In this document: in pieces, positions 52,019 to 60,066 of the stretch
Position numbering within the stretch: position 1 is the first letter of the stretch
Layout: each line of letters starts with the position of its first letter
Notes under the pieces: model-generated
Seen by the model: the letters and a program-made list of their open reading frames with translations, nothing else
Told to the model about the DNA's origin: nothing
Databases searched by the model: none
Made by a program: the position numbers and the translations under genes
NCBI GenBank assembly: GCA_021779095.1
Contig: JAJYBI010000002.1
Location: 1-64,000, forward strand
Direction of reading: 5' to 3'
DNA length: 64,000 nucleotides
Source of the DNA: Deltaproteobacteria bacterium
GTDB lineage: Bacteria > Desulfobacterota > Desulfuromonadia > Geobacterales > JAJYBI01

Positions 52019-54403
52019 GTGGCAGATAACACCATCGAACATATCCCCGACAATATCCTCCTCGCCCGCCTGGACGACCTGATCAACTGGGGACGGGCGA
52101 ACTCGCTCTGGCCGATGTTCTTCGGCCTGTCGTGCTGTTTCGTCGAGATGATGACCTCCTTCACCTCCAAGTACGACGTCTCCCGCTTCGGCGCCGAGGT
52201 GCTGCGCGGCACGCCGCGGGAGGCGGACCTGATGGTGATCGCCGGGACGGTGTTCAAGAAGATGGCCCCGTCGATCTTAAGGCTCTACGAGCAGATGGCC
52301 GAGCCCCGCTGGGTGATCTCCATGGGGAGCTGCGCCAACTCCGGCGGGATGTACGACGTGTACAGCGTGGTGCAGGGGGCGAACCAGATCCTGCCGGTGG
52401 ACGTGTACGTGCCCGGCTGCCCGCCCCGGCCGGAGGCGTTCCTCCAGGGGCTGATGCTCCTGCAGGAGAAGATCAAAAGGGACGAGCGGCCGGCCCGGCC
52501 GGTGCTGCACATGCAGGGCGGCACCCAGGGGACGACGGCGCCGGTCCTGGTGGACGGCGTGACCAAGTCGCGGGACACCCGCGGCCCGGGGATGGAGGGG
52601 ACCGCCATCCGCGGCACCTCGGTGCAGCACCCGCGATTCTGGATGCCCCGCTCCGACGAGCAGTGGCGCCCCCCCGCACCGAAGCACGCCTACCCGGAGT
52701 TCGGCCTGAACGGCGAGCTGGAGGCGGCCTTCGGTGGCCGCGTGACCCGGGACGAGGGCGCCACGGACATGCTCACCTACCGGGCGCCGGCGGAGCTCGT
52801 GCCGGAGCTCCTGCGGCACCTGAAGACGCGGGGCTCGAACCCGTTCCGACGTCTGGAGGACATCGCCTGCGTGGACGAGTCGTGCCGCCGGGAGCGGGAC
52901 AGATACCCCGACTTCACCCTCAACTACCACCTCCTCTGCTTCGACTCTCCCGGCCACCTGCGGATCAAGACGGAGCTCGCTGGCAACGCACCGGAAGCCC
53001 CCAGCGCGACCCCCGTCTTCCCCGCCGCCAACTGGTACGAGCGTGAGGTGTACGACATGTACGGCGTCCGGTTCGCCGGCCACCCGAACCTGCGCCGCAT
53101 CCTCATGCCGCCGGACTGGGAGGGGCACCCGCTACGCAAAGAGCACCCGTTCCGCGCCACGGAGATGGCCCCCTATACGACGGAGGAGGCGCGCCGCCGC
53201 CAGGCGCTCCCGACGGAAGACTTCTTCGACCGGATCGATGACGAGCACCTGGTCCTCAACCTGGGCCCCCAGCACCCCGGCACCCACGGCATCATCCGCT
53301 TCGTCCTGAAGCTCAAGGGCGAGGAGATCGTGGATATGGACACGGACATCGGCTTCCACCACCGGGGGGCGGAGAAGATCGGCGAGCGGCAGCACTGGAA
53401 CCAGTTCATCCCCTACACCGACCGGATCGACTACCTTGCCGGGGTGCAGAACAACCTGGCGTACGTGAACTCCGTGGAGCGGCTCTGCGGCATCACGGTC
53501 CCCGCCCGGGCGATCCATATCCGGGTCATGCTGGCGGAACTGTTCCGCATCGCCAGCCACCTGGTCTGGCTCGGCACCTTCGCCGCCGACGTGGGGGCCA
53601 TGACCCCGGTCTTCTACACCTTCACGGACCGGGAGAAGATCTTCGACATCGTGGAGCAGATCACCGGCGGCCGGATGCATCCCGCCTGGTTCCGCATCGG
53701 CGGCGTCACCGAGGACCTGCCCGAGGGGTGGGAGGAGCCGGTGCGGCATCTCCTCAACTGGATGCCGCCGCGGCTGAAGGAATACGAGGACCTCTTGAAG
53801 GGAAACCCGATCTTCGTCGCACGGCTGAAGGGGGTGGGAGCAATATCCTTGGAAGACGCCATCGACTGGGGTGTCACCGGACCGAACCTCAGGGCCTGCG
53901 GCATCGCGTGGGACCTGCGGAAGAAGATCCCCTACGCGGGGTACGACCGGTTCGCGTTCGAGGTGGTGACCGCCGACGGTGGCGACTGCTGGGCCCGCTA
54001 CCGGGTCCGGGTGGAGGAGATCCGCCAGTCGCTCCGGATCGTGGAACAGGCGCTGGAGGGGATGCCCGGCGGCCGCTGGATCACCGACGACTACCGGTAC
54101 GTCCTGCCGCAGAAGCGTGACACCCTGCAGGACATCGAGTCGCTCATCCACCACTTCGTGAACTCCACGCGGGGGATGACGCCGCCCGGGGGTGAAAACT
54201 ACAGCGCCATCGAGGCCCCCAAAGGGGAAAACGGCTACTTCGTCGTCTCCGACGGGCTGAACGTGCCGTACCGGATGCGGATCAAGACCCCGAGCTTCCC
54301 CCACATCCAGGCGCTGCCGCTCCTGTGCAAGGGGTGGCTCGTGGCGGACTTCCTGGCGATCATCGGGTCGATAGATTTCGTCCTGGCGGACCTGGATCGG
54401 TGA
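52019..54403 (+). CDS. nuoBCD: NADH-quinone oxidoreductase, fused subunits B, C and D
   Basis: 794 residues from a GTG (GGAG six bases ahead). Residues 1-165 are NuoB with the N2 cluster ligands Cys39, Cys40, Cys105 and Cys134 ([29 protein letters not shown]). About 235-400 is NuoC ([20 protein letters not shown]). About 410-794 is NuoD ([27 protein letters not shown], and the tail VLADLDR). The fusion keeps the three subunits of the quinone-reducing module in equal amounts. A linker of about 70 residues follows NuoB. Confidence 0.96.
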   Translation: MADNTIEHIPDNILLARLDDLINWGRANSLWPMFFGLSCCFVEMMTSFTSKYDVSRFGAEVLRGTPREADLMVIAGTVFKKMAPSILRLYEQMAEPRWVISMGSCANSGGMYDVYSVVQGANQILPVDVYVPGCPPRPEAFLQGLMLLQEKIKRDERPARPVLHMQGGTQGTTAPVLVDGVTKSRDTRGPGMEGTAIRGTSVQHPRFWMPRSDEQWRPPAPKHAYPEFGLNGELEAAFGGRVTRDEGATDMLTYRAPAELVPELLRHLKTRGSNPFRRLEDIACVDESCRRERDRYPDFTLNYHLLCFDSPGHLRIKTELAGNAPEAPSATPVFPAANWYEREVYDMYGVRFAGHPNLRRILMPPDWEGHPLRKEHPFRATEMAPYTTEEARRRQALPTEDFFDRIDDEHLVLNLGPQHPGTHGIIRFVLKLKGEEIVDMDTDIGFHHRGAEKIGERQHWNQFIPYTDRIDYLAGVQNNLAYVNSVERLCGITVPARAIHIRVMLAELFRIASHLVWLGTFAADVGAMTPVFYTFTDREKIFDIVEQITGGRMHPAWFRIGGVTEDLPEGWEEPVRHLLNWMPPRLKEYEDLLKGNPIFVARLKGVGAISLEDAIDWGVTGPNLRACGIAWDLRKKIPYAGYDRFAFEVVTADGGDCWARYRVRVEEIRQSLRIVEQALEGMPGGRWITDDYRYVLPQKRDTLQDIESLIHHFVNSTRGMTPPGGENYSAIEAPKGENGYFVVSDGLNVPYRMRIKTPSFPHIQALPLLCKGWLVADFLAIIGSIDFVLADLDR

Positions 54404-54406
54404 AGG

Positions 54407-54843
54407 AGACTCCCCCTCCCCGTGCGGGAGGGGGCGAGGGGGTGGGGGTAGCCACTATGAAGCCACGTCATTTCCTGAACGACAGGGCTCGCACCCTCCG
54501 CAACAATGCTACTGATGCTGAACAGATGCTGTGGCGACATTTGCGAAACAGCCAGGTCGAGGGGGTCAAGTTTCGCCGTCAACAGCCTGTTGAAGAGTAT
54601 ATTGTTGATTTCCTGGCATTCACACCCAAACTTGCGGTCGAGCTGGATGGCGGCCAACACAGCGACAACCAGGCCTACGACGAACAGAGAACCGGCTGCC
54701 TTCAGAGGAACGGCTTTATGGTGTTACGATTCTGGAACAACGAGGTATTTGAAAATATCGAGGGGGTGCATGCCGTTATCAGGGACTATTGCCAGGGGCA
54801 ACCTCCCCCACCCCCCAGCCCCCTCCCGCGAGGGGAGGGGGCG
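54407..54843. repeat. Inverted C-rich repeats enclosing a DUF559 gene
   Basis: Left repeat 54407-54450 (CTCCCCCTCCCC..GGGAGGGGGCGAGGGGGTGGG) matches the reverse complement of right repeat 54803-54843 (CCCACCCCCCAGCCCCCTCCC..GGGGAGGGGGCG) almost base for base. The gene 54457-54852 lies between, so repeat and gene form one unit placed between nuoD and nuoE. Confidence 0.85.
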
Positions 54844-54852
54844 TGTAGATGA
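54457..54852 (+). CDS. DUF559 protein, Vsr-like PDDEXK endonuclease
   Basis: 131 residues. LRNNATDAEQMLWRHLRNSQ at the start, FRRQQPVEEYIVDFLAF (catalytic Asp) and LAVELDGGQHSD (Glu and Gln-His) make the Vsr-like nuclease site; FWNNEVFENIEGV closes it. The last 16 residues (PPPPPSPLPRGEGACR) come from the flanking repeat. The stop overlaps the nuoE start (ATGA). The biological role of the family is unknown; a homing or repair-type nick is plausible. Confidence 0.88.
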   Translation: MKPRHFLNDRARTLRNNATDAEQMLWRHLRNSQVEGVKFRRQQPVEEYIVDFLAFTPKLAVELDGGQHSDNQAYDEQRTGCLQRNGFMVLRFWNNEVFENIEGVHAVIRDYCQGQPPPPPSPLPRGEGACR

Positions 54853-55334
54853 TACCCGAAACGCTGAAAACCGAACTCACGGCCCGCATCGCCGCCGCCG
54901 TTACCCCGCGGGAGGCAGCGGTGGACGTGATGAAGGAGCTGCAGAGACACTACGGCTGGCTGACGGACGAGGCGGTTGAGGAGGCGGCTCTGCTCCTGGG
55001 GCTCTCCCCCCTGCAGGTGGAGGAGCTGGCCACCTTCTACGAGATGATCTACCGGCGCCCCGTGGGAAAACGGGTGATCCACGTCTGCGACTCCATCTCC
55101 TGCTGGGCCATGGGGGGCGAGCCGCTCATGGCGCACCTGGCGCGGCAGCTTGGGATCGAGCCGGGGCAGACGACTCCGGACGGCGTCTTTACGCTCCTCC
55201 CCTGCTGCTGCCTCGGCAACTGCGGCGAGGCGCCGGCCATGTTGATCGGCGACACCCTGTTCGGCCGCGTGACGCCCGAATCGGCGGCAGGCATCCTCGA
55301 CACCGAACGGAAAACCATCACCACCGCCGGCTGA
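54849..55334 (+). CDS. nuoE: NADH-quinone oxidoreductase subunit E
   Basis: 161 residues, carrying the N1a [2Fe-2S] cluster of the NADH-binding module. Ligands Cys80, Cys85 (CDSISCW), Cys121 and Cys125 (CLGNCGEAP) are present. The ATG overlaps the DUF559 stop, and the GAGGGGG of the repeat could serve as its ribosome site. Confidence 0.95.
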   Translation: MIPETLKTELTARIAAAVTPREAAVDVMKELQRHYGWLTDEAVEEAALLLGLSPLQVEELATFYEMIYRRPVGKRVIHVCDSISCWAMGGEPLMAHLARQLGIEPGQTTPDGVFTLLPCCCLGNCGEAPAMLIGDTLFGRVTPESAAGILDTERKTITTAG

Positions 55335-55362
55335 CGCCGGCATCAACACAGGAGGAGACCGA

Positions 55363-55686
55363 ATGAAAAAAACACTCACTGCTGCCACCCTGCTGACCGT
55401 GGCGACCTTCGCCACGACAGCGCTTGCCCACTACAAGGGGAAGATCGACGCCAAGAAGGAGTTCGAGGCACACTGCGCCGTCTGTCACGTGAATGGCGGC
55501 AACATCGTCAACCCGGCCAAGACCCTGCACAAGAAGGACCGGGACGCCAACGGCATCAAGAGCTGGAAGGACATCGTCGCCAGGATGCGCAACCCCGGCC
55601 CGGGGATGACGAAGTTCGAGAAGAAGGATATCCCCGACGTGGAAGCGAAGGCCATCGCAGAGTACATCCTCAAGACCTTCAAGTAG
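55363..55686 (+). CDS. Exported single-haem cytochrome c
   Basis: 107 residues with a signal peptide (1-22, cut after ALA). One CxxCH (Cys38, Cys41, His42) followed by NGGNIVNPAKTL as in small c6/c553-like cytochromes, with Met residues near 75-85 as the likely sixth ligand. It would carry electrons in the periplasm. It lies between nuoE and nuoF, where complex I operons do not usually carry cytochromes. Confidence 0.9.
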   Translation: MKKTLTAATLLTVATFATTALAHYKGKIDAKKEFEAHCAVCHVNGGNIVNPAKTLHKKDRDANGIKSWKDIVARMRNPGPGMTKFEKKDIPDVEAKAIAEYILKTFK

Positions 55687-55735
55687 GCGGCACCGCCCCG
55701 GACCCGTTCCGGCAACCTTTACCAAGGAGATCACA

Positions 55736-56035
55736 ATGAAAAAGACAGCACTTCTGACCGTCGCAGCCCTATCCCTCGTCGTTTCCGCCGGCACCGCCCT
55801 GGCCGCCGGCAAGAGCGGAGAAGCGCTCTTCAAGGAAAAGTGCGCCGGCTGCCACCCCAATGGCGGCAACGTCATGAACCCGAAGCTGACGCTCAGGGGG
55901 ATGAGAAACGGCAGGATCATTATCGACAAGATCCGCAAGGGTGGCGGCGGCATGCCGTCGTTCGACCGGAAGGCGATTTCCGATGCGGACGCCAAGGCGA
56001 TCGCCGCCTATATCGTCAAGACATTCAAGAAGTAG
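55736..56035 (+). CDS. Exported single-haem cytochrome c, paralogue
   Basis: 99 residues with a signal peptide (1-23). CAGCH (Cys36, Cys39, His40), NGGNVMNPKLTL and GGGGMPSF (Met axial ligand) mark it as a relative of the preceding gene. The two share HxNGGN and the closing AKAIAAYIVKTFK pattern, so they arose by duplication. It is separated from the first by 49 bp. Confidence 0.9.
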   Translation: MKKTALLTVAALSLVVSAGTALAAGKSGEALFKEKCAGCHPNGGNVMNPKLTLRGMRNGRIIIDKIRKGGGGMPSFDRKAISDADAKAIAAYIVKTFKK

Positions 56036-56074
56036 AAGGGGGCCGGCAGCGGTATCGCCGCTGCCGGAACGGCT

Positions 56075-56422
56075 ATGCTCAAATGCAAACGGATCTACGA
56101 CCCGCCGTCGGACGACGACGGTCGGCGGTTGCTGGTGGACCGGCTCTGGCCCCGCGGGGTGGCGAAGGAGGCGGCACGGCTCGACGACTGGCTGAAGGAG
56201 CTGGCCCCCAGCGACGACCTGCGCCGCTGGTTCGGTCACGACCCGGCCCGGTGGGAGGAGTTCCGCGCCCGCTACCGGCAGGAGCTGCAGGGCCACGGGG
56301 AACAGCTGGACGAACTCCGCGCCGCGGCGAAAAAGGGAACCGTGACGCTCCTCTTCGCCGCGAAGGACGCGGAGCACAACAACGCGGTGGTGTTGAAGGA
56401 AATGCTTTCTCCATCTGATTAG
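56075..56422 (+). CDS. DUF488 protein (YeaO-like)
   Basis: 115 residues, family DUF488. KRIYDPPSDDDGRRLLVDRLWPRG at the start (blocks RIYDPP, VDRLWPRG) and TLLFAAKDAEHNNAVVLKE near the end are diagnostic. The function is not known. It is the third non-nuo gene between nuoE and nuoF. Confidence 0.88.
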   Translation: MLKCKRIYDPPSDDDGRRLLVDRLWPRGVAKEAARLDDWLKELAPSDDLRRWFGHDPARWEEFRARYRQELQGHGEQLDELRAAAKKGTVTLLFAAKDAEHNNAVVLKEMLSPSD

Positions 56423-56428
56423 AACGTA

Positions 56429-56468
56429 CCCCTCCCAACCTCCCCTGACATGGGGAGGTTGGGAGGGG
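56429..56468. repeat. Perfect 17-bp C-rich hairpin before nuoF
   Basis: CCCCTCCCAACCTCCCC (56429-56445) is exactly complementary to 56452-56468 around TGACAT. It is the most perfect member of the C-rich family and lies 12 bp in front of nuoF, where it could affect translation or act as a processing site. Confidence 0.9.
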
Positions 56469-56480
56469 TTTGGTAATGTT

Positions 56481-57749
56481 ATGGAACAGGTCCTCTTCCG
56501 ACATAACCGGGCCGGCCGGTGCGTCACCTTCGACGAGTATTGCGGCGAGGGGGGCTTCGACGCGCTCAAAAAGGCGCTGACCGGGCTTGCGCCACTGGAC
56601 GTCCAGCAGCTGGTGATCGACTCCAACCTGCGGGGACGCGGCGGCGCCGGCTTTCCCACGGGGAAGAAGTGGTCCTTCGTCCCCCGCGACCTGCCCGGCC
56701 CCCGCTGGCTCATCTGCAACAGCGACGAGATGGAGCCGGGGACCTACAAGGACCGGGTGCTCTTGGAGTCAAACCCGTACCTCCTGGTGGAGGGGATGGT
56801 ACTGGCGTGCTACGCCCTCGGCGTGCGCCACGCCTTCATCTTCATCCGGCGCGGCTACGAAACGGGAGCGGCGAACCTGCGCCGCGCCATCGCCGAGGCG
56901 AAAAACGCTGGCTATCTCGGGGAGAACATCCAGGGGAGCGGCTTTTCCTGCGACATCGACGTGCACGTCTCCGCCGGCCGCTACATCTGCGGCGAGGAAA
57001 CTGCGCTCATGAACGCCCTGGAGGGGAAGCGGGCCAATCCCCGCTCCAAGCCGCCGTTCCCCGCCGTCAAGGGGCTGTGGGGCGGCCCCACGGTAGTGAA
57101 CAACGTGGAAACTCTCAGCAACATCCCGGCCATCGTCACCGGCGGCGCCGCATGGTTCAAGGGGCTGGCGCGGCTCCCGGAGGCGGCGGGAACGAAGCTC
57201 TTCTGCGTCAGCGGCCACGTGCGGAACACGGTCTGCGTCGAGCTCCCCATGGGGACCCCGTTGGGCGAGATCATCGACGGGCCATGCGGCGGCATGCGCC
57301 CGGGAAGCCGGTACAAGGCGTGCATCCCCGGCGGGGCGTCCACCCCGTTCTTCACGCCGGAGCATCTCGACGTGCCGATGGATTTCGACGCCGTGGCGAA
57401 GGCGGGCTCGCGGCTGGGGACCGGCGGCATCGTCGTCTTCGACGAGAACAGCTGCATGGTGGCGGCGACCCTGAACCTTATAACATTTTACGCCCGCGAG
57501 TCGTGCGGCTGGTGCACCCCCTGCCGGGAGGGACTTCCCTTCGTGCGGGAGGTGCTGTCCCGCATCGAGGCGGGACGGGGAGAATTGGAAGATATCGATA
57601 TTCTGCGGGAGCATGTGAAATACCTGAACTACGCCTTCTGCGCCCTCGCCCCCGGCGCCATGGGACCGGTGGAGGGGCTCCTGCGGCTGTTCGAGGACGA
57701 GATACGGGAACATATGACGAAGCGGAGATGTCCGTTCAAAAGCAGTTAG
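56481..57749 (+). CDS. nuoF: NADH-quinone oxidoreductase subunit F
   Basis: 422 residues; it binds NADH, FMN and the N3 [4Fe-4S] cluster. The NADH/FMN loop is RGRGGAGFPTGKKW (51-64), GRYICGEETALMNALEG follows, and the cluster cysteines are 342, 345, 348 and 387 (ESCGWCTPCREG, CALAPGA). Complete. The ribosome site is weak and lies next to the hairpin. Confidence 0.97.
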   Translation: MEQVLFRHNRAGRCVTFDEYCGEGGFDALKKALTGLAPLDVQQLVIDSNLRGRGGAGFPTGKKWSFVPRDLPGPRWLICNSDEMEPGTYKDRVLLESNPYLLVEGMVLACYALGVRHAFIFIRRGYETGAANLRRAIAEAKNAGYLGENIQGSGFSCDIDVHVSAGRYICGEETALMNALEGKRANPRSKPPFPAVKGLWGGPTVVNNVETLSNIPAIVTGGAAWFKGLARLPEAAGTKLFCVSGHVRNTVCVELPMGTPLGEIIDGPCGGMRPGSRYKACIPGGASTPFFTPEHLDVPMDFDAVAKAGSRLGTGGIVVFDENSCMVAATLNLITFYARESCGWCTPCREGLPFVREVLSRIEAGRGELEDIDILREHVKYLNYAFCALAPGAMGPVEGLLRLFEDEIREHMTKRRCPFKSS

Positions 57750-58156
57750 CCACAGAGGGCACAGAGGGTTATGGGCGACCCCGTTACGGAACAGATCATT
57801 GCTGCGGCTATCGTGGTCCATCGCATACTCGGTCCGGGTTTCCTTGAATCCATTTGCGAAGAAGCCCTGTGCCATGAATTTTCACTGCGAGGCTTATGCT
57901 TCGAGCGGCAGAAGGAAATAGACGTCCTGTATAAAGGGAAGGTCATCAAGGGGCAGCGCCTTGATCTCGTGGTCAATAATGAGGTTATCGTTGAAATAAA
58001 CTCGGTGCGAAAGCTCGATGATGTTTTTTCGGCGCAAGTCCTGTCATATCTGAAAAGTACCAGCTTTAAAAAGGCCCTGTAGATCAATTTCGGCCAGGAA
58101 CGGCTTATCGACGGCGTCAGAAGATTTTCTCTGTGACCTCTGTGTCCTCTGTGGCA
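57750..58156. repeat. Inverted CACAGAG repeats enclosing a GxxExxY gene
   Basis: Left end 57750-57770 (CCACAGAGGGCACAGAGGG) and right end 58126-58156 (reverse complement of GCCACAGAGGACACAGAGG..CACAGAGAAAA) bracket a single gene. The left end abuts the start codon, and its GAGGG may serve as the ribosome site. Confidence 0.85.
57771..58082 (+). pseudogene. GxxExxY protein (PDDEXK-like), cut short by a stop codon
   Basis: 103 residues before TAG at 58080. GPGFLESICEEAL carries the family motif with Cys in place of the usual Tyr; YKGKVIKGQRLDLVVNNEVIVEINSV contains the putative nuclease residues (RLDL, VEI). After the TAG the same frame continues INFGQERLIDGVRRFSL, the expected end of the family, so a single base change (CTG-TAG) has probably removed about 20 residues. 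It lies between nuoF and nuoG. Confidence 0.8.
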
Positions 58157-58167
58157 AAAAAGGTTTT

Positions 58168-60066
58168 ATGCCCAAACTGATCATCGACGACATACCAGTG
58201 GAGGTCCCCGCCGGCACCAGCGTCCTGGAGGCGGCCAAGTCGGTCGGCATCTGGATTCCGCACTTCTGCTACCACCCCGCTCTGGGGAGTGTGGGGGCCT
58301 GCCGGGTCTGCGCCGTGAAGCTGCTGGACGGCCCGGTGAAGGGGCTCCAGATGTCCTGCATGCTCCCGGCGCAGGACGGCATGGTGGTCTCCACCACCGA
58401 CGAGGAGGCGCAGGCGATGCGCCGCCACGTCATCGAGTGGCTCATGATCAACCACCCCCACGACTGCCCCGTATGCGACGAGGGGGGCGAGTGCCTGCTG
58501 CAGGACTACACCATCGCCGGCGGCCACGGCATCCGGCGCTACCAGGGGAAGAAGCGGACCCATCTGAACCAGGACCTGGGGCCACAGATCCAGCACGAGA
58601 TGAACCGCTGCATCCAGTGCTACCGCTGTGCCCGGTTCTACCAGGAGTACGCCGGCGGCACCGACTTCGGCGTCTCGGGGAGCGCCGCGCGGGTCTACTT
58701 CGGCAGGTTCGCCGACGGGAAGCTGGAGTCCCCCTTCTCGGGCAACCTGGTGGACATCTGCCCCACGGGGGTCTTCACCGACCGGACCGCCCGCTTCCGC
58801 GCCCGTTACTGGGACTACGACATGGCGCCGTCGATCTGCAACGGCTGCTCCGTGGGGTGCGCCACGACCCCTGCGGCCCGTTACCGGGAGCTGTTGAAGG
58901 TCATCGCCCGGCGCAACGACCGGGTGAACGGCTGGTTCATCTGCGACCGGGGCCGGTTCGACAACGCGCCCGTGAACGCCACGGACCGGCCGCGGACGCC
59001 GCTCTCGGACGGCGCCCCGACAGACCGGGAGACGGTGCTGGACGCGTTGGTCGGCCGGATCGGGGAGATGCTGGAGCTGCACGGCCCGGAAGGGCTCGCG
59101 CTGGTGGGATCGCCGCGGCTCTCCCTGGAGGGGAACCTGCTCTTGGCCCGGCTGGCGGAACTCCTGGGGGGCGCCCAACTCTGCTACTTCGTGAAACAGG
59201 AAGAGCGGGAACGCTCCGCCGCCGCCGTCGCCCTCCTTGCCGACCGGCAGCCGGCGTCCCAGGAAGATGTGCGCCACGCCGACTGCGTCGCCATCCTGGA
59301 CTGCGATCTGCGGGAAGAGGGGCCGATGATGCTCCTGGCGGCACGCCAGGCATGGCGCGCCGGCGCACCGGTTTTCCTCGTTGGACACCACGCGCCGCTG
59401 ACGCAGGTGCAGGAGATATCCATGGAGGCGGTGCAGCTGGATTACCTGGAAGAGGTGCCGCTCGCCATCTTCGACCGCCCCGTGGTCATCTGCGGCACGC
59501 AGCGGAACAGTGTCGACACCATCAAAACGCTCGTCCATGCGGAGGCGCAGATCGCCTGTCTGCAGACCGGCCCCGACGGCTGCGGCGCCGCGCTTCTCTC
59601 CGGCGACCACGGCGCCATCTCCCTGGAAGAGGCCGTTGCCAACGGCGCGGTACAGGGTATCATTGCGGTGGAAGCGGACATTCCGGTCGCGCTGCTGGCG
59701 CAGGTCGAGGTGGTGGCTGCACTGGACTGGCAACCGACGGATACGGTGCAACGGGCGCAGCTCTTCCTCCCCACCACCGCCTGGGTAGAAATGGACGGCA
59801 CCTACGTCAACTACGAAGGACGCGCCCAGCGGTTCCGACGGGTGATGCAGGCGGGGCTCCCCATCAAGGGACTCGATCTGGACCTGCACCCGCCGCGCAT
59901 CCACCGGGGCGTCCCGCCGGGGAGCGATCCCCGGCCGTCGTGGGAGCTGCTCGCCGCTTTTGCCGAGCGGCTGGGTGGGGATACGGTGACCGAGCCGCTC
60001 TCCGACGACTGGGAGAAACTGCGGGCGCTTGACCCGGAAGGGGATGGGGTGCGCGTGTATGACTGA
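58168..60066 (+). CDS. nuoG: NADH-quinone oxidoreductase subunit G
   Basis: 632 residues, shorter than the about 900 of enterobacteria because the molybdopterin-like part is reduced. Cluster ligands: [2Fe-2S] Cys34, Cys45, Cys48, Cys64; His96, Cys100, Cys103, Cys109; [4Fe-4S] Cys148, Cys151, Cys154 and Cys198. A further set Cys224, Cys227, Cys231 and Cys259 (CxxCxxxC-x27-C) matches cluster N7. Its stop lies inside the nuoH start region (8-bp overlap). Confidence 0.95.
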   Translation: MPKLIIDDIPVEVPAGTSVLEAAKSVGIWIPHFCYHPALGSVGACRVCAVKLLDGPVKGLQMSCMLPAQDGMVVSTTDEEAQAMRRHVIEWLMINHPHDCPVCDEGGECLLQDYTIAGGHGIRRYQGKKRTHLNQDLGPQIQHEMNRCIQCYRCARFYQEYAGGTDFGVSGSAARVYFGRFADGKLESPFSGNLVDICPTGVFTDRTARFRARYWDYDMAPSICNGCSVGCATTPAARYRELLKVIARRNDRVNGWFICDRGRFDNAPVNATDRPRTPLSDGAPTDRETVLDALVGRIGEMLELHGPEGLALVGSPRLSLEGNLLLARLAELLGGAQLCYFVKQEERERSAAAVALLADRQPASQEDVRHADCVAILDCDLREEGPMMLLAARQAWRAGAPVFLVGHHAPLTQVQEISMEAVQLDYLEEVPLAIFDRPVVICGTQRNSVDTIKTLVHAEAQIACLQTGPDGCGAALLSGDHGAISLEEAVANGAVQGIIAVEADIPVALLAQVEVVAALDWQPTDTVQRAQLFLPTTAWVEMDGTYVNYEGRAQRFRRVMQAGLPIKGLDLDLHPPRIHRGVPPGSDPRPSWELLAAFAERLGGDTVTEPLSDDWEKLRALDPEGDGVRVYD

